This document shows positions 35,818-43,604 of a DNA stretch of 64,000 nt, piece by piece. The translations under genes were made by a program, and so were the position numbers. The notes beneath the pieces were generated by a model. It was not told where the DNA came from. It made no database searches and worked only from the letters and a program-made list of their open reading frames with translations. How positions within the stretch are numbered: position 1 is the first letter of the stretch; every line of letters starts with the position of its first letter. The stretch is from Pseudomonas moraviensis (lineage in GTDB: Bacteria; Pseudomonadota; Gammaproteobacteria; Pseudomonadales; Pseudomonadaceae): positions 6,028,442 to 6,092,441 of the forward strand of contig NZ_LT629788.1 of the NCBI RefSeq assembly GCF_900105805.1, read 5' to 3'.

Positions 35818-36828
35818 TTAATGCGTGCGGGTCACTTTGCTCAAATGGCGCGGCTGATCCGGGTCCATGCCCCGCGCCACGGCCAGGCCTGCGGCCATCA
35901 CGTAGAAACTCTGGATCGCCAGAATCGGGTCGAGGGCCGGGTGGTCGGCGCGAGTCAGGGTCAGGTCGCGTTCGCTGACGTCATCCGGGGCGGCGAGCAG
36001 TACCCGGGCGCCGCGTTGGCGCATTTCTGCCGCGAGGCTCAGCAGGCCAGCCTGCTCGGCGCCGCGTGGGGCAAAGACCAGCAGTGGATAGTGTTCGTCG
36101 ATCAGCGCCATCGGCCCGTGACGGACTTCGGCGCTGCTGAACGCTTCGGCCTGAATCGCCGAGGTTTCCTTGAATTTCAGCGCCGCTTCCTGGGCGATGG
36201 CGAAACCGGCGCCACGGCCGATCACCATCAGGCGCTGACAATCGCGCAGCGTTTCGATGGCGACGCTCCAGTCCTGTTTTGCGGCTTCGCGCAAACCTTC
36301 AGGCAGGGCGTTGCCGGCCTCGAGCAATTCGCTGTCTTCTTTCCAGTGCGCGATCAAGCGGGCGCTGGCGCTAAGGGTGGCGATAAAACTCTTGGTCGCG
36401 GCGACGCTGCTTTCAGTCCCGGCAAGCAGCGGCAGGCTGAATTCACAGGCTGCTTCCAGTGGCGAATCGGCGGCATTGACCATCGACACACTTAGCGCGC
36501 CGCGCTTGCGCAACAGGCGCAGGCTGTTGACCAGATCCGGGCTCTGCCCCGACTGCGAAAACGCGAAGGCGACCTGACCGCTGACTTTCAATGGCGCTTG
36601 CTGCATGGTCACTACGGACATCGGCAATGAGGCCACGGGCACGCCCAGTTGCTGCATGGTCAGGTAGGCGAAGTAGCTCGCCGCGTGGTCGGAGCTGCCA
36701 CGAGCGACGGTCATCGCCACTTGCGGCGGCTGCCGGCGCAGGCGCCCGGCGATTTCGATCATCGGCGCGTCGAGCTGTTGCAGTTGGGCTTGCACGGCCT
36801 CGAACGAGGACAGCGCCTCTTCAAGCAT
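35818..36828 (-). CDS. nagB: Glucosamine-6-phosphate deaminase, SIS-domain type (NagB-II)
   Basis: A 336-residue protein with two SIS sugar-isomerase domains (about 25-165 and 190-315), showing VARGSSDHAASYFAYL, SQSGQSPDLVNSL and EVRHGPMALID. It is the isomerase half of the glucosamine-6-phosphate synthase fold without glutaminase. In this operon it is expected to convert glucosamine 6-phosphate to fructose 6-phosphate, replacing classical NagB. ATG 36828 is selected: it overlaps the nagA stop as ATGCTTGA, a coupled junction; a TTG four codons earlier is less likely. The AgaS/FrlB alternatives are less likely given the operon. Confidence 0.9.
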   Translation of the reverse strand: MLEEALSSFEAVQAQLQQLDAPMIEIAGRLRRQPPQVAMTVARGSSDHAASYFAYLTMQQLGVPVASLPMSVVTMQQAPLKVSGQVAFAFSQSGQSPDLVNSLRLLRKRGALSVSMVNAADSPLEAACEFSLPLLAGTESSVAATKSFIATLSASARLIAHWKEDSELLEAGNALPEGLREAAKQDWSVAIETLRDCQRLMVIGRGAGFAIAQEAALKFKETSAIQAEAFSSAEVRHGPMALIDEHYPLLVFAPRGAEQAGLLSLAAEMRQRGARVLLAAPDDVSERDLTLTRADHPALDPILAIQSFYVMAAGLAVARGMDPDQPRHLSKVTRTH

Positions 36829-37927
36829 TTTTGAAGTCAATGTCTTCTCCTTCGACCATGACGGCGGTCAGTGTGAGTGAGCGATCGAGCCGCACGCAGT
36901 CGGCCCAGGCACCCGGGGCCAGGCGCCCGCGTTCGGTGATGCCGAGGTAGTCGGCGGGAAATTGCGACAGACGTTGCGAGGCCTCGGCGATCGGCAAGCC
37001 GATCTTCACCAGATTGCGCAGAGCCTGATCCATGGTCAGGGTGCTGCCGGCCAGCGTGCCGTCGGGCAGGCGCACGCCACCCAGGCATTTGGTCACGGTG
37101 TGGCTGCCGAGCTTGTATTCACCGTCGGGCATACCGGCGGCGGCGGTGGAATCGGTCACGCAATACAGGCACGGGATCGAGCGCAGGGCCACGCGAATGG
37201 CGCCGGGGTGCACGTGCAGCAGATCGGGGATCAGCTCGGCGTACTGCGCATGGGCGAGTGCCGCGCCGACGATGCCCGGCTCGCGGTGATGCAGCGGGCT
37301 CATGGCGTTGTACAGGTGAGTGAAGCTGGTCGCACCGGCAGCCAGCGCGGCGACGCCTTCCTCGTAACTGCCGAGGGTGTGGCCGATCTGCATGCGGATG
37401 CCACGGCTGCTCAGTTCGCGAATCAATGCATCGTGGCCGGCGATTTCCGGGGCGATCGTAATCACGCGGATCGGCGCCTGCGCCAGATATTCTTCGACTT
37501 CGGCGATCAACGCGGTGTGGGCGAAATTGGGTTGGGCGCCGAGTTTTCCCGGGTTGATGTACGGGCCTTCAAGGTGCACGCCAAGCACTCGCGCGGCGCC
37601 TTTCGGACGCTGTTCGCAGAATTCTCCTACCGCTTTGAGGACGCTGGAGATCTCGGCGCTGGGCGCAGTCATGGTGGTGGCCAGCAACGAGGTCGTGCCA
37701 AAGCGCACGTGGGTTTTGCTGATGGTTTCGAAGGCATCCGCGCCTTCCATGATGTCTTTGCCTCCGCCGCCGTGAACGTGCAGGTCGATGAACCCCGGCA
37801 GCAGATAAGGCAGATCGTTATCGGCCGGATCGCAGGGCACGCCGTTGATCGACACGACCTTGCCGTGTTCGTGAATCAGCCGGCCGCGAACCCAGCCGCT
37901 GGCGGTGAGGATGTTGTCTTCGGACAT
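36821..37927 (-). CDS. nagA: N-acetylglucosamine-6-phosphate deacetylase
   Basis: A 368-residue amidohydrolase that removes acetate from N-acetylglucosamine 6-phosphate. It has the metal-site motif DLHVHGGGGKD (His50, His52), then HLEGPYINPGKLGA, GHTLGSYEEG, FTHLYNAMSPLHHREPG and the catalytic-Asp region CVTDSTAAAGMPDGEY. ATG at 37927, close behind nagR on the same strand (24 bases). It overlaps nagB-II by 8 bases. Confidence 0.96.
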   Translation of the reverse strand: MSEDNILTASGWVRGRLIHEHGKVVSINGVPCDPADNDLPYLLPGFIDLHVHGGGGKDIMEGADAFETISKTHVRFGTTSLLATTMTAPSAEISSVLKAVGEFCEQRPKGAARVLGVHLEGPYINPGKLGAQPNFAHTALIAEVEEYLAQAPIRVITIAPEIAGHDALIRELSSRGIRMQIGHTLGSYEEGVAALAAGATSFTHLYNAMSPLHHREPGIVGAALAHAQYAELIPDLLHVHPGAIRVALRSIPCLYCVTDSTAAAGMPDGEYKLGSHTVTKCLGGVRLPDGTLAGSTLTMDQALRNLVKIGLPIAEASQRLSQFPADYLGITERGRLAPGAWADCVRLDRSLTLTAVMVEGEDIDFKNA

Positions 37928-37951
37928 TTTCGTTCTCGCTTGGGGCCGCGC

Positions 37952-38683
37952 TCAGCGGCGCAGCTCTGCAACAAAGTCGTAGTAATCGTTGCGGCAATAG
38001 GTGTCGGTGACTTCGATCGGCGTGTTGTCTTCCAGATAGCCGACCCGAGTCATCAGCAGCATGGCGGTGCCGGGGGCGATGCCGACCAGGGCGGCAAACT
38101 CGTCAGAGGCGTTGATCGCCTGGATGTGCTGGAGGGCGCGGACGATCGGTTTGCCGATGCCGTCGAGGTATTCGTAGAGCGAATCACCCACCGCTTGCGG
38201 TTTGGGCATGATCGACGCGGGCAGGGTACTCATTTCAATCGCCATGACCGTGTCATCGGCTTTGCGCAAGCGCTTCATCCGCGCGACTTTGTCGTTGGGT
38301 GACAGGCCGAGGCGGATCAGTTCTTCGTGGGTCGGCAGAGTGATTTCCCGCTCCAGCCACTTCGAGCTGGGTACGAAGCCTTTCAAACGCAGCATTTCGC
38401 TGAAGCCGGAAAGCCGCGACAGCGGTTGTTCCAGACGTGGGGTGATGAATGTGCCAGAGCCTTGCAGGCGGCGGATCAGACCTTGCTCGAGCAAGACTTC
38501 CAATGCCTTGCGCGCGGTGACCCGGGAGATGCCGAGCTGGTCGCTGAGGTTGCGTTCGGACGGCATTGCCTGTTCGGCCTTCCACTGTCCGGCATGAATC
38601 GCCGCTTCCAGATTGCGCGCCAGCTGCAAGTACAGCGGCGTCGGCTGGGCGTCGTCGGGACGTAGGGATTGGAGGTCGTTCAT
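37952..38683 (-). CDS. nagR: GntR-family regulator of N-acetylglucosamine use
   Basis: A 243-residue HutC-subfamily GntR repressor. The winged helix (about 10-75) includes PLYLQLARNLEAAI, MPSERNLSDQLGISRVTARKALEVLLEQGLI, and the UTRA effector domain (about 95-240) follows, with PASIMPKPQAVGDSLYEYL. UTRA domains of this group bind GlcNAc-6-P or GlcN-6-P. ATG 38683 is chosen so that the protein starts MNDLQSLRP; the upstream extension would run through the operator region. It is first in the operon nagR-nagA-nagB-nagF-nagE, so it probably represses itself through the paired sites at 38742-38832. Confidence 0.9.
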   Translation of the reverse strand: MNDLQSLRPDDAQPTPLYLQLARNLEAAIHAGQWKAEQAMPSERNLSDQLGISRVTARKALEVLLEQGLIRRLQGSGTFITPRLEQPLSRLSGFSEMLRLKGFVPSSKWLEREITLPTHEELIRLGLSPNDKVARMKRLRKADDTVMAIEMSTLPASIMPKPQAVGDSLYEYLDGIGKPIVRALQHIQAINASDEFAALVGIAPGTAMLLMTRVGYLEDNTPIEVTDTYCRNDYYDFVAELRR

Positions 38684-38741
38684 GTAGGTCGTTTCCGTCG
38701 CGAGTATAGGATTGTTGTGGCTCGCTTGTGGGGCGGAAACT

Positions 38742-38760
38742 AATACCACTTGAATACCAT
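38742..38760. promoter_or_regulatory. Candidate NagR operator, proximal site
   Basis: AATACCACTTGAATACCA lies about 60 bases before the nagR start. It contains two ATACCA half-units 11 bases apart. The same motif appears inverted at 38814-38832. GntR/HutC-family NagR and NagQ regulators are known to bind motifs with TGGTAT/ATACCA halves. Confidence 0.6.
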
Positions 38761-38813
38761 GTCAACGCAGGTAAATGGCCTCTAACCCAGTGAAATGGCG
38801 GTGTTCAGGGGCG

Positions 38814-38832
38814 GTGGTATCAAGTGGTATTA
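38814..38832. promoter_or_regulatory. Candidate NagR operator, distal site
   Basis: TGGTATCAAGTGGTATTA is the reverse complement of the proximal site apart from one missing base. The centres are about 72 bases apart, roughly seven helix turns, which would allow looping by a dimeric repressor. A weaker GTGGTATCA half-match is also seen in the REP spacer at 38889-38897. Confidence 0.55.
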
Positions 38833-38850
38833 ACGATAGGCGATAAAAAG

Positions 38851-38934
38851 CAAAAGATCGCAGCCTGCGGCAGCTCCTGCAATTCGGAGTGGTATCACCC
38901 CTGTAGGAGCTGCCGAAGGCTGCGATCTTTTGAT
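38851..38934. repeat. REP pair, GCTGCCGAAGGCTGCGATC type
   Basis: Inverted arms around a 25-base spacer; one arm has CCTGCGG instead of CCTTCGG. It separates the nag promoter region from the downstream end of the L,D-transpeptidase gene. Confidence 0.9.
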
Positions 38935-38965
38935 TTATTTTTTTACGGGTGACCAGCGGTCGAGG

Positions 38966-39481
38966 TTACGGGCGAATCTCGATCATGGTGCCGTCCGGCA
39001 CCAGGTTCCACACTTCACGCATGTCGACGTTGCGCATGGCGATGCAGCCATCGGTCCAGTCGAGAGTGTGGAACAGCTGCTCCGGGTTGTCTTCCGAGTC
39101 CGGGGTGCCGTGGATCATGATCATCCCGCCGGGCTCGACACCTTCACGGCGTGCGCGGGCGGCGTCGCTGATGTTCGGGTAGGAAATGTGCATCGACAGG
39201 TTGAATTTCTCGCTGGTCTTGCGCCAGTCGATCCAATAGAAACCTTCGGGTGTGCGTTTGTCGCCCTCGATCAGTTTCGGCCCTTTCTTCGCCCCCTTGC
39301 CCAGGGAAATGCGATAGGTCTTCAGCGACTTGCCGTCGGCGATCAACTGCAGTTGGTGGGCCGATTTGAGTACCAGGACTTTTTCGATCAGCGGGGTATT
39401 CGATGGCGTCACGGTGGTCACGAATGACGCTTGCGAAACGCTGACGAACGACAGGCAGAACAGGGCAAGCAACCAGCGCAT
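38966..39481 (-). CDS. L,D-transpeptidase family (YkuD) protein, exported
   Basis: A 171-residue periplasmic protein. A signal peptide (MRWLLALFCLSFVSVSQAS) is followed by a YkuD domain with the catalytic motif HGTP (His124) and TDGCIAMRN (Cys146). Such enzymes cross-link peptidoglycan through 3-3 bonds or attach lipoprotein; which one applies here cannot be told, and ErfK-type LysM is absent. Closest type by layout: short YafK/DUF-like L,D-transpeptidases with the PNISDAARARREG insertion. It stands alone between REP units. Confidence 0.85.
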   Translation of the reverse strand: MRWLLALFCLSFVSVSQASFVTTVTPSNTPLIEKVLVLKSAHQLQLIADGKSLKTYRISLGKGAKKGPKLIEGDKRTPEGFYWIDWRKTSEKFNLSMHISYPNISDAARARREGVEPGGMIMIHGTPDSEDNPEQLFHTLDWTDGCIAMRNVDMREVWNLVPDGTMIEIRP

Positions 39482-39520
39482 TGAAACGATTCCCCAGGGA
39501 GTGACGCAATCAGGTTTTAG

Positions 39521-39553
39521 GTAGGAGCTGCCGAAGGCTGCGATCTTTTGATC
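39521..39553. repeat. Single REP unit between the L,D-transpeptidase and NUDIX genes
   Basis: GTAGGAGCTGCCGAAGGCTG then CGATCTTTTGATC forms one complete unit of the GCTGCCGAAGG type without an inverted partner, ending 3 bases before the NUDIX stop. Confidence 0.85.
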
Positions 39554-39555
39554 TT

Positions 39556-40110
39556 CTAGCCAACAATGACCGGCTGCACCAGTGGCGGGATCGATTCCGA
39601 ACGCACCGGGTAGTTCTCGACGCGCCGATCAGCGAAGAAGCATTCTAAGGTACGCCCGACCGTGCGGAAAGCCAGCTCGTCCCACGGGATGTCGGCTTCA
39701 TCGAACAACTGCACTTCAAGGCTTTCAGGGCCGGCGGCGAACTCCAGGTCGGCCAGTTCGGCGCGGAAGAACACGTGCACCTGACTGATGTGCGGCACGT
39801 CGATCAACGTGTAGATGCTCAGGTTACGCACCCGGGCGCAGGCTTCCTCGGCGGTCTCGCGGATGGCCGCCTGTTCGATGGTCTCTCCGTTTTCCATGAA
39901 GCCGGCCGGCAGCGTCCAGTAACCGAGACGCGGCTCGATGGCGCGGCGGCAGAGCAACACTTGCGTGCCCCAGGTCGGCACGCAACCGGCGACGATATTG
40001 GGATTCTGGTAGTGAATGGTCTGACAGCTGTCGCAGACAAATCGCAGCCGCGAGTCGCCTTCGGGAATGCGCTGGGTGACCGGGTTACCGCAGTGGCTGC
40101 AAAATTTCAT
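39556..40110 (-). CDS. NUDIX hydrolase with N-terminal zinc ribbon
   Basis: A 184-residue protein. A CxxC-x18-CxxC zinc ribbon (Cys4, Cys7, Cys26, Cys29) precedes a NUDIX box from Gly70: GFMENGETIEQAAIRETAEE. The box ends EEACA rather than EEXG. ATG 40110 (MKFCSHCGNP) is used; the longer frame to 40242 would place unrelated sequence before the ribbon. This architecture is shared with NudC-like proteins, but the NADH-specific SQPWPFPQS motif is absent, so the substrate is not assigned. It is divergent from the second NUDIX gene at 40258. Confidence 0.87.
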   Translation of the reverse strand: MKFCSHCGNPVTQRIPEGDSRLRFVCDSCQTIHYQNPNIVAGCVPTWGTQVLLCRRAIEPRLGYWTLPAGFMENGETIEQAAIRETAEEACARVRNLSIYTLIDVPHISQVHVFFRAELADLEFAAGPESLEVQLFDEADIPWDELAFRTVGRTLECFFADRRVENYPVRSESIPPLVQPVIVG

Positions 40111-40257
40111 GCTTGGGTTCCTGAATGCTGCGCCTATCTTGGCGTGCAGCGGGGCCGGTCGGCAAGTTGTCGTTTCGCGACACGACGGGTTTCGGGGGCT
40201 TGGGCGCTCGCTTTGATTGGTGCATGATGCGGAGCAAGGCACCGATCGAGAACACTC

Positions 40258-40857
40258 ATGCTGGACGAGCTACTGCATAGGGTAAGCAACCACACACCGC
40301 GCACGCTGGAGACCGACGCACGTTTCCCCGAGGCCGCCGTGCTGGTGCCGATCACCCGCAGTGACGAACCGGAACTGGTCCTGACCCTGCGCGCCAGCGG
40401 GCTTTCGACCCACGGCGGCGAAGTCGCCTTCCCTGGTGGACGCCGCGACCCGGAAGACCCGGACCTGATCTTCACTGCGCTGCGTGAAGCCGAAGAAGAA
40501 ATCGGACTGCCGCCGGGGCTGGTCGAAGTCATCGGCCCGCTGAGTCCGCTGATTTCCCTGCACGGTATCAAGGTAACGCCGTATGTCGGGGTGATTCCCG
40601 ACTTTGTCGAATACCAACCCAACGATGCCGAAATCGCCGCCGTCTTCAGCGTGCCGTTGGAATTCTTCCGCAAAGATCCCCGTGAGCACACCCATCGCAT
40701 CGACTATCAGGGCCGCAGTTGGTATGTGCCGAGCTATCGCTTCGGCGGGTACAAGATCTGGGGGCTGACGGCGATCATGATCGTCGAGTTGATCAACCTG
40801 CTCTATGACGCCAAAATCAGCCTGCACCAACCGCCGAAAAGTTTTATCGATACCTGA
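40258..40857 (+). CDS. NUDIX hydrolase, CoA pyrophosphatase (NudL) type
   Basis: A 199-residue protein with the CoA-pyrophosphatase signature before the NUDIX box, LSTHGGEVAFPGGRRDPED (residues 49-67), and ALREAEEEIGL (74-84). This combination marks the NudL/NUDT7 group that splits CoA and acyl-CoA to 4'-phosphopantetheine and 3',5'-ADP. It starts at ATG 40258. It is followed after 39 bases by the gamma-carbonic anhydrase gene and DUF1289, probably one transcript. Confidence 0.88.
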   Translation: MLDELLHRVSNHTPRTLETDARFPEAAVLVPITRSDEPELVLTLRASGLSTHGGEVAFPGGRRDPEDPDLIFTALREAEEEIGLPPGLVEVIGPLSPLISLHGIKVTPYVGVIPDFVEYQPNDAEIAAVFSVPLEFFRKDPREHTHRIDYQGRSWYVPSYRFGGYKIWGLTAIMIVELINLLYDAKISLHQPPKSFIDT

Positions 40858-40896
40858 GCCGTCGTTCGAACGGCCGTGAGCCCCGAGGAAAACAAG

Positions 40897-41421
40897 ATGA
40901 AATACCGCCTGGGCGACGCCCGTGTCGAAACCCATCCGCAGAGCTGGGTCGCGCCCAATGCCGTGCTCGTCGGCAAGGTCCGCCTGGAAGAGGGCGCCAA
41001 CGTCTGGTTCAACGCCGTGTTGCGCGGCGACAACGAACTGATCCTCATCGGCAAGAACAGTAATGTGCAGGACGGCACGGTGATGCACACCGATATGGGT
41101 TATCCGCTGACCATCGGCACTGGCGTGACCATCGGCCACAACGCCATGCTCCACGGCTGCACGGTCGGCGATTACAGCCTGATCGGTATCAACGCGGTGA
41201 TTCTCAATGGCGCGAAGATTGGCAAGAACTGCATCATCGGCGCCAATTCGCTGATCGGCGAAGGCAAGGAAATTCCTGACGGTTCGCTGGTGATGGGCTC
41301 ACCGGGCAAGGTTGTGCGCGAACTCACCGAGCCGCAGAAAAAGATGCTCGAAGCCAGCGCCGCGCACTATGTGCATAACTCGCAGCGTTACGCCCGCGAT
41401 CTGGTTGAGCAGGAAGAATGA
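40897..41421 (+). CDS. Gamma-carbonic anhydrase family protein
   Basis: A 174-residue left-handed beta-helix protein with hexapeptide repeats (VLVGKV, IGKNSNVQDG, IGTGVTIGHNAMLHGCTVGDYSLIGINAVI). The three zinc-ligand histidines expected for gamma-carbonic anhydrases fall at His64, His81 and His86. Relatives include YrdA/PaaY, so enzymatic activity is uncertain. ATG 40897 is favoured since AGGAA lies at 40886-40890; an ORF start 7 codons upstream lacks a site. Its stop overlaps the DUF1289 start as ATGA. Confidence 0.93.
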   Translation: MKYRLGDARVETHPQSWVAPNAVLVGKVRLEEGANVWFNAVLRGDNELILIGKNSNVQDGTVMHTDMGYPLTIGTGVTIGHNAMLHGCTVGDYSLIGINAVILNGAKIGKNCIIGANSLIGEGKEIPDGSLVMGSPGKVVRELTEPQKKMLEASAAHYVHNSQRYARDLVEQEE

Positions 41422-41633
41422 CCAGCGTCGAACGACCTGTTGCCTCGCCATGCGTGAATATCTGCGCGTTGGATGAAGACGATATCTGCACCGGCTGCCA
41501 GCGTACGGTCGAGGAGATCACCCGCTGGGGCCGCATGAGCAACGACGAGCGTCGGGCGGTGCTGGGGTTGTGTCATGAGCGGGCGAAGGCGAGTGGGTTG
41601 GTTTGGATGATTGGTAAGACAACCGGGCATTAA
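41418..41633 (+). CDS. DUF1289 domain-containing small protein
   Basis: A 71-residue protein with four cysteines, SPCVNICALDEDDICTGCQRT (Cys12, Cys16, Cys24, Cys27), and a following WGRMSNDERRAVL helix, which together define DUF1289 (YdhL-like). The cysteines probably bind a metal. Start ATG overlaps the preceding stop by four bases, implying coupling with the carbonic-anhydrase-like gene. Function unknown. Confidence 0.92.
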   Translation: MTSVERPVASPCVNICALDEDDICTGCQRTVEEITRWGRMSNDERRAVLGLCHERAKASGLVWMIGKTTGH

Positions 41634-41636
41634 GAT

Positions 41637-41717
41637 CAAAAGATCGCAGCCTTCGGCAGCTCCTACATTTGAAATGCGTTTTCCCTGTAGGAGCTGCCGA
41701 AGGCTGCGATCTTTTGA
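41637..41717. repeat. REP pair, GCTGCCGAAGGCTGCGATC type
   Basis: Inverted arms AGATCGCAGCCTTCGGCAGC and its complement around a 22-base spacer, between DUF1289 and the VUT-family gene. Both arm ends read CTCCTACA/CCCTGTAG, the intact form of the IS110 target site. Confidence 0.92.
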
Positions 41718-41766
41718 TTCTACTTTGGCTGAAGTAATCTGTGCGCCAATCTGCCAGGTCGCCTCC

Positions 41767-42234
41767 ATGATTTTCCTCATCGCTTACATCAGCAGCGTCG
41801 TGCTGATCAACTTCGCCTTTTCCACCGCGCCGCACCTGGACATCATCTGGTCGGCCTGGGGCGGGCTGGTGTTCGTACTGCGCGACATGGTGCAAACGCG
41901 CTTCGGTCATGGTGCGATCGTGGCGATGCTGGCGGCGCTGGTGCTTTCCTACATTACCTCCGACCCTTCCATCGCACTGGCCAGCGCCACGGCGTTTGCG
42001 GTCTCCGAGTGCATCGACTGGCTGGTGTTCAGCATCACCAAGCGGCCGTTGCGCGACCGCTTGTGGATCAGCTCGGCGCTGAGCATTCCGCTGGATACCT
42101 TCATCTTTTTCGGCATGATCGACGCCTTGACGCCACCGGTGATCATCACTGCGCTGGCCTCCAAGTTCGCCGGCGTCACGGCGGTCTGGCTGATCATGGC
42201 CTGGCGTGATCGCAAACAGGCTGTCGCCAGCTGA
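41767..42234 (+). CDS. VUT-family (YhhQ-like, putative queuosine-precursor) transporter
   Basis: A 155-residue integral membrane protein with about five hydrophobic spans (starting MIFLIAYISSVVLINFAF). It contains FAVSECIDWLVFSITKRPLRDR, which resembles the SE-D--V/Y-----R core of the VUT/YhhQ group, proteins that import queuosine precursors in E. coli. It is shorter than YhhQ (about 220), lacking an N-terminal part. ATG 41767; the frame upstream only passes through the REP. No preQ1 riboswitch is visible upstream. Substrate is inferred from family only. Confidence 0.75.
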   Translation: MIFLIAYISSVVLINFAFSTAPHLDIIWSAWGGLVFVLRDMVQTRFGHGAIVAMLAALVLSYITSDPSIALASATAFAVSECIDWLVFSITKRPLRDRLWISSALSIPLDTFIFFGMIDALTPPVIITALASKFAGVTAVWLIMAWRDRKQAVAS

Positions 42235-42334
42235 AGCCAAACCCTCGGGTTCATGTAAAATGCCGCGCTTTCTCCCCATGGAAAGCGCACCTGCGTGGCT
42301 TTCCTCGATGATCCGCTTCCTTTGAGGACCTGAG

Positions 42335-43516
42335 ATGACCCGTATCGGAACTCCATTGTCGCCAACCGCGACCCGCGTATTGCTGTGTGGCTGTGGTGAG
42401 TTGGGCAAGGAAGTGGTAATCGAACTGCAGCGCCTGGGCGTTGAAGTGATTGCCGTCGACCGCTACGCCAACGCGCCGGCCATGCAAGTCGCCCATCGCA
42501 GCCACGTGATCAACATGCTCGATGGCGCCGCCCTGCGTGCAGTGATCGAAGCGGAGAAGCCGCATTTCATCGTGCCGGAAATCGAGGCCATTGCCACCGC
42601 CACGCTGGTCGAGCTGGAAGCCGAAGGCTTCACCGTGATCCCGACTGCGCGCGCCGCGCAACTGACCATGAATCGTGAAGGCATCCGTCGTCTGGCCGCC
42701 GAAGAGCTGGACCTGCCGACCTCGCCGTACCACTTTGCCGACACATTCGAGGACTACAGCAGAGCCGTTCAGGATCTGGGTTTCCCTTGCGTGGTCAAGC
42801 CGGTCATGAGTTCGTCGGGCAAGGGCCAGAGCCTGCTGCGCAGCGCCGAAGACGTGCAGAAAGCCTGGGATTACGCGCAAGAGGGCGGTCGCGCCGGTAA
42901 AGGTCGGGTGATCATCGAAGGCTTCATCGATTTCGATTACGAAATCACCCTGCTGACCGTGCGCCACATCGGCGGCACTACGTTCTGCGCGCCGGTCGGT
43001 CACCGTCAGGAGAAAGGTGACTATCAGGAATCCTGGCAGCCACAAGCGATGAGCCCGATTGCCCTGGCTGAATCCGAGCGCGTTGCCAAAGCAGTGACTG
43101 AAGCGCTGGGTGGCCGTGGTCTGTTCGGCGTCGAGCTGTTCATCAAGGGCGACCAGGTGTGGTTCAGCGAAGTCTCGCCACGTCCGCATGACACCGGTCT
43201 GGTGACGCTGATTTCCCAGGACCTGTCGCAATTCGCTCTGCACGCCCGCGCCATTCTCGGCCTGCCGGTGCCGCTGATCCGTCAGTTCGGCCCGTCTGCG
43301 TCGGCGGTGATTCTGGTGGAAGGCCAGTCGACCCAGACTGCATTCGCCAACCTCGGCGCTGCACTGAGCGAGCCGGACACGGCGCTGCGCTTGTTCGGCA
43401 AGCCGGAAGTGAACGGCCAGCGCCGCATGGGCGTGGCGCTCGCGCGGGATGAATCGATCGAGGCGGCGCGTGCCAAGGCGACCCGTGCTTCCAAGGCTGT
43501 TGTTGTAGAGCTGTAA
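42335..43516 (+). CDS. purT: Formate-dependent phosphoribosylglycinamide formyltransferase
   Basis: A 393-residue ATP-grasp enzyme making formyl-GAR from formate, GAR and ATP, a folate-free alternative to PurN. The N-terminal motif LLCGCGELGKEVVIELQRLG is followed by the ATP-grasp core with CVVKPVMSSSGKGQS, and a C-terminal SEVSPRPHDTGLVTL substrate region. ATG 42335 has GAGGACC before it. TAAAAT at 42256-42261 is a possible -10. Between them GGAAAGC/GCTTTCC (42280-42304) can form a small hairpin in the leader. It is the second purine gene in the window, after purL. Confidence 0.96.
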   Translation: MTRIGTPLSPTATRVLLCGCGELGKEVVIELQRLGVEVIAVDRYANAPAMQVAHRSHVINMLDGAALRAVIEAEKPHFIVPEIEAIATATLVELEAEGFTVIPTARAAQLTMNREGIRRLAAEELDLPTSPYHFADTFEDYSRAVQDLGFPCVVKPVMSSSGKGQSLLRSAEDVQKAWDYAQEGGRAGKGRVIIEGFIDFDYEITLLTVRHIGGTTFCAPVGHRQEKGDYQESWQPQAMSPIALAESERVAKAVTEALGGRGLFGVELFIKGDQVWFSEVSPRPHDTGLVTLISQDLSQFALHARAILGLPVPLIRQFGPSASAVILVEGQSTQTAFANLGAALSEPDTALRLFGKPEVNGQRRMGVALARDESIEAARAKATRASKAVVVEL

Positions 43517-43529
43517 GCGAGTCGCGCCG

Positions 43530-43597
43530 ATCGCGAGCAGGCTCACTCCTACAATTTGAAATGCGTTCCCCTGTAGGAGTGAGCCTGCTCGCGATAG
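43530..43597. repeat. REP pair, GTAGGAGTGAGCCTGCTCGCGAT type
   Basis: Inverted arms around a 20-base spacer fill the gap between the convergent purT and MFS transporter genes; no other terminator is evident. Confidence 0.92.
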
Positions 43598-43604
43598 CTA
43601 TCTA

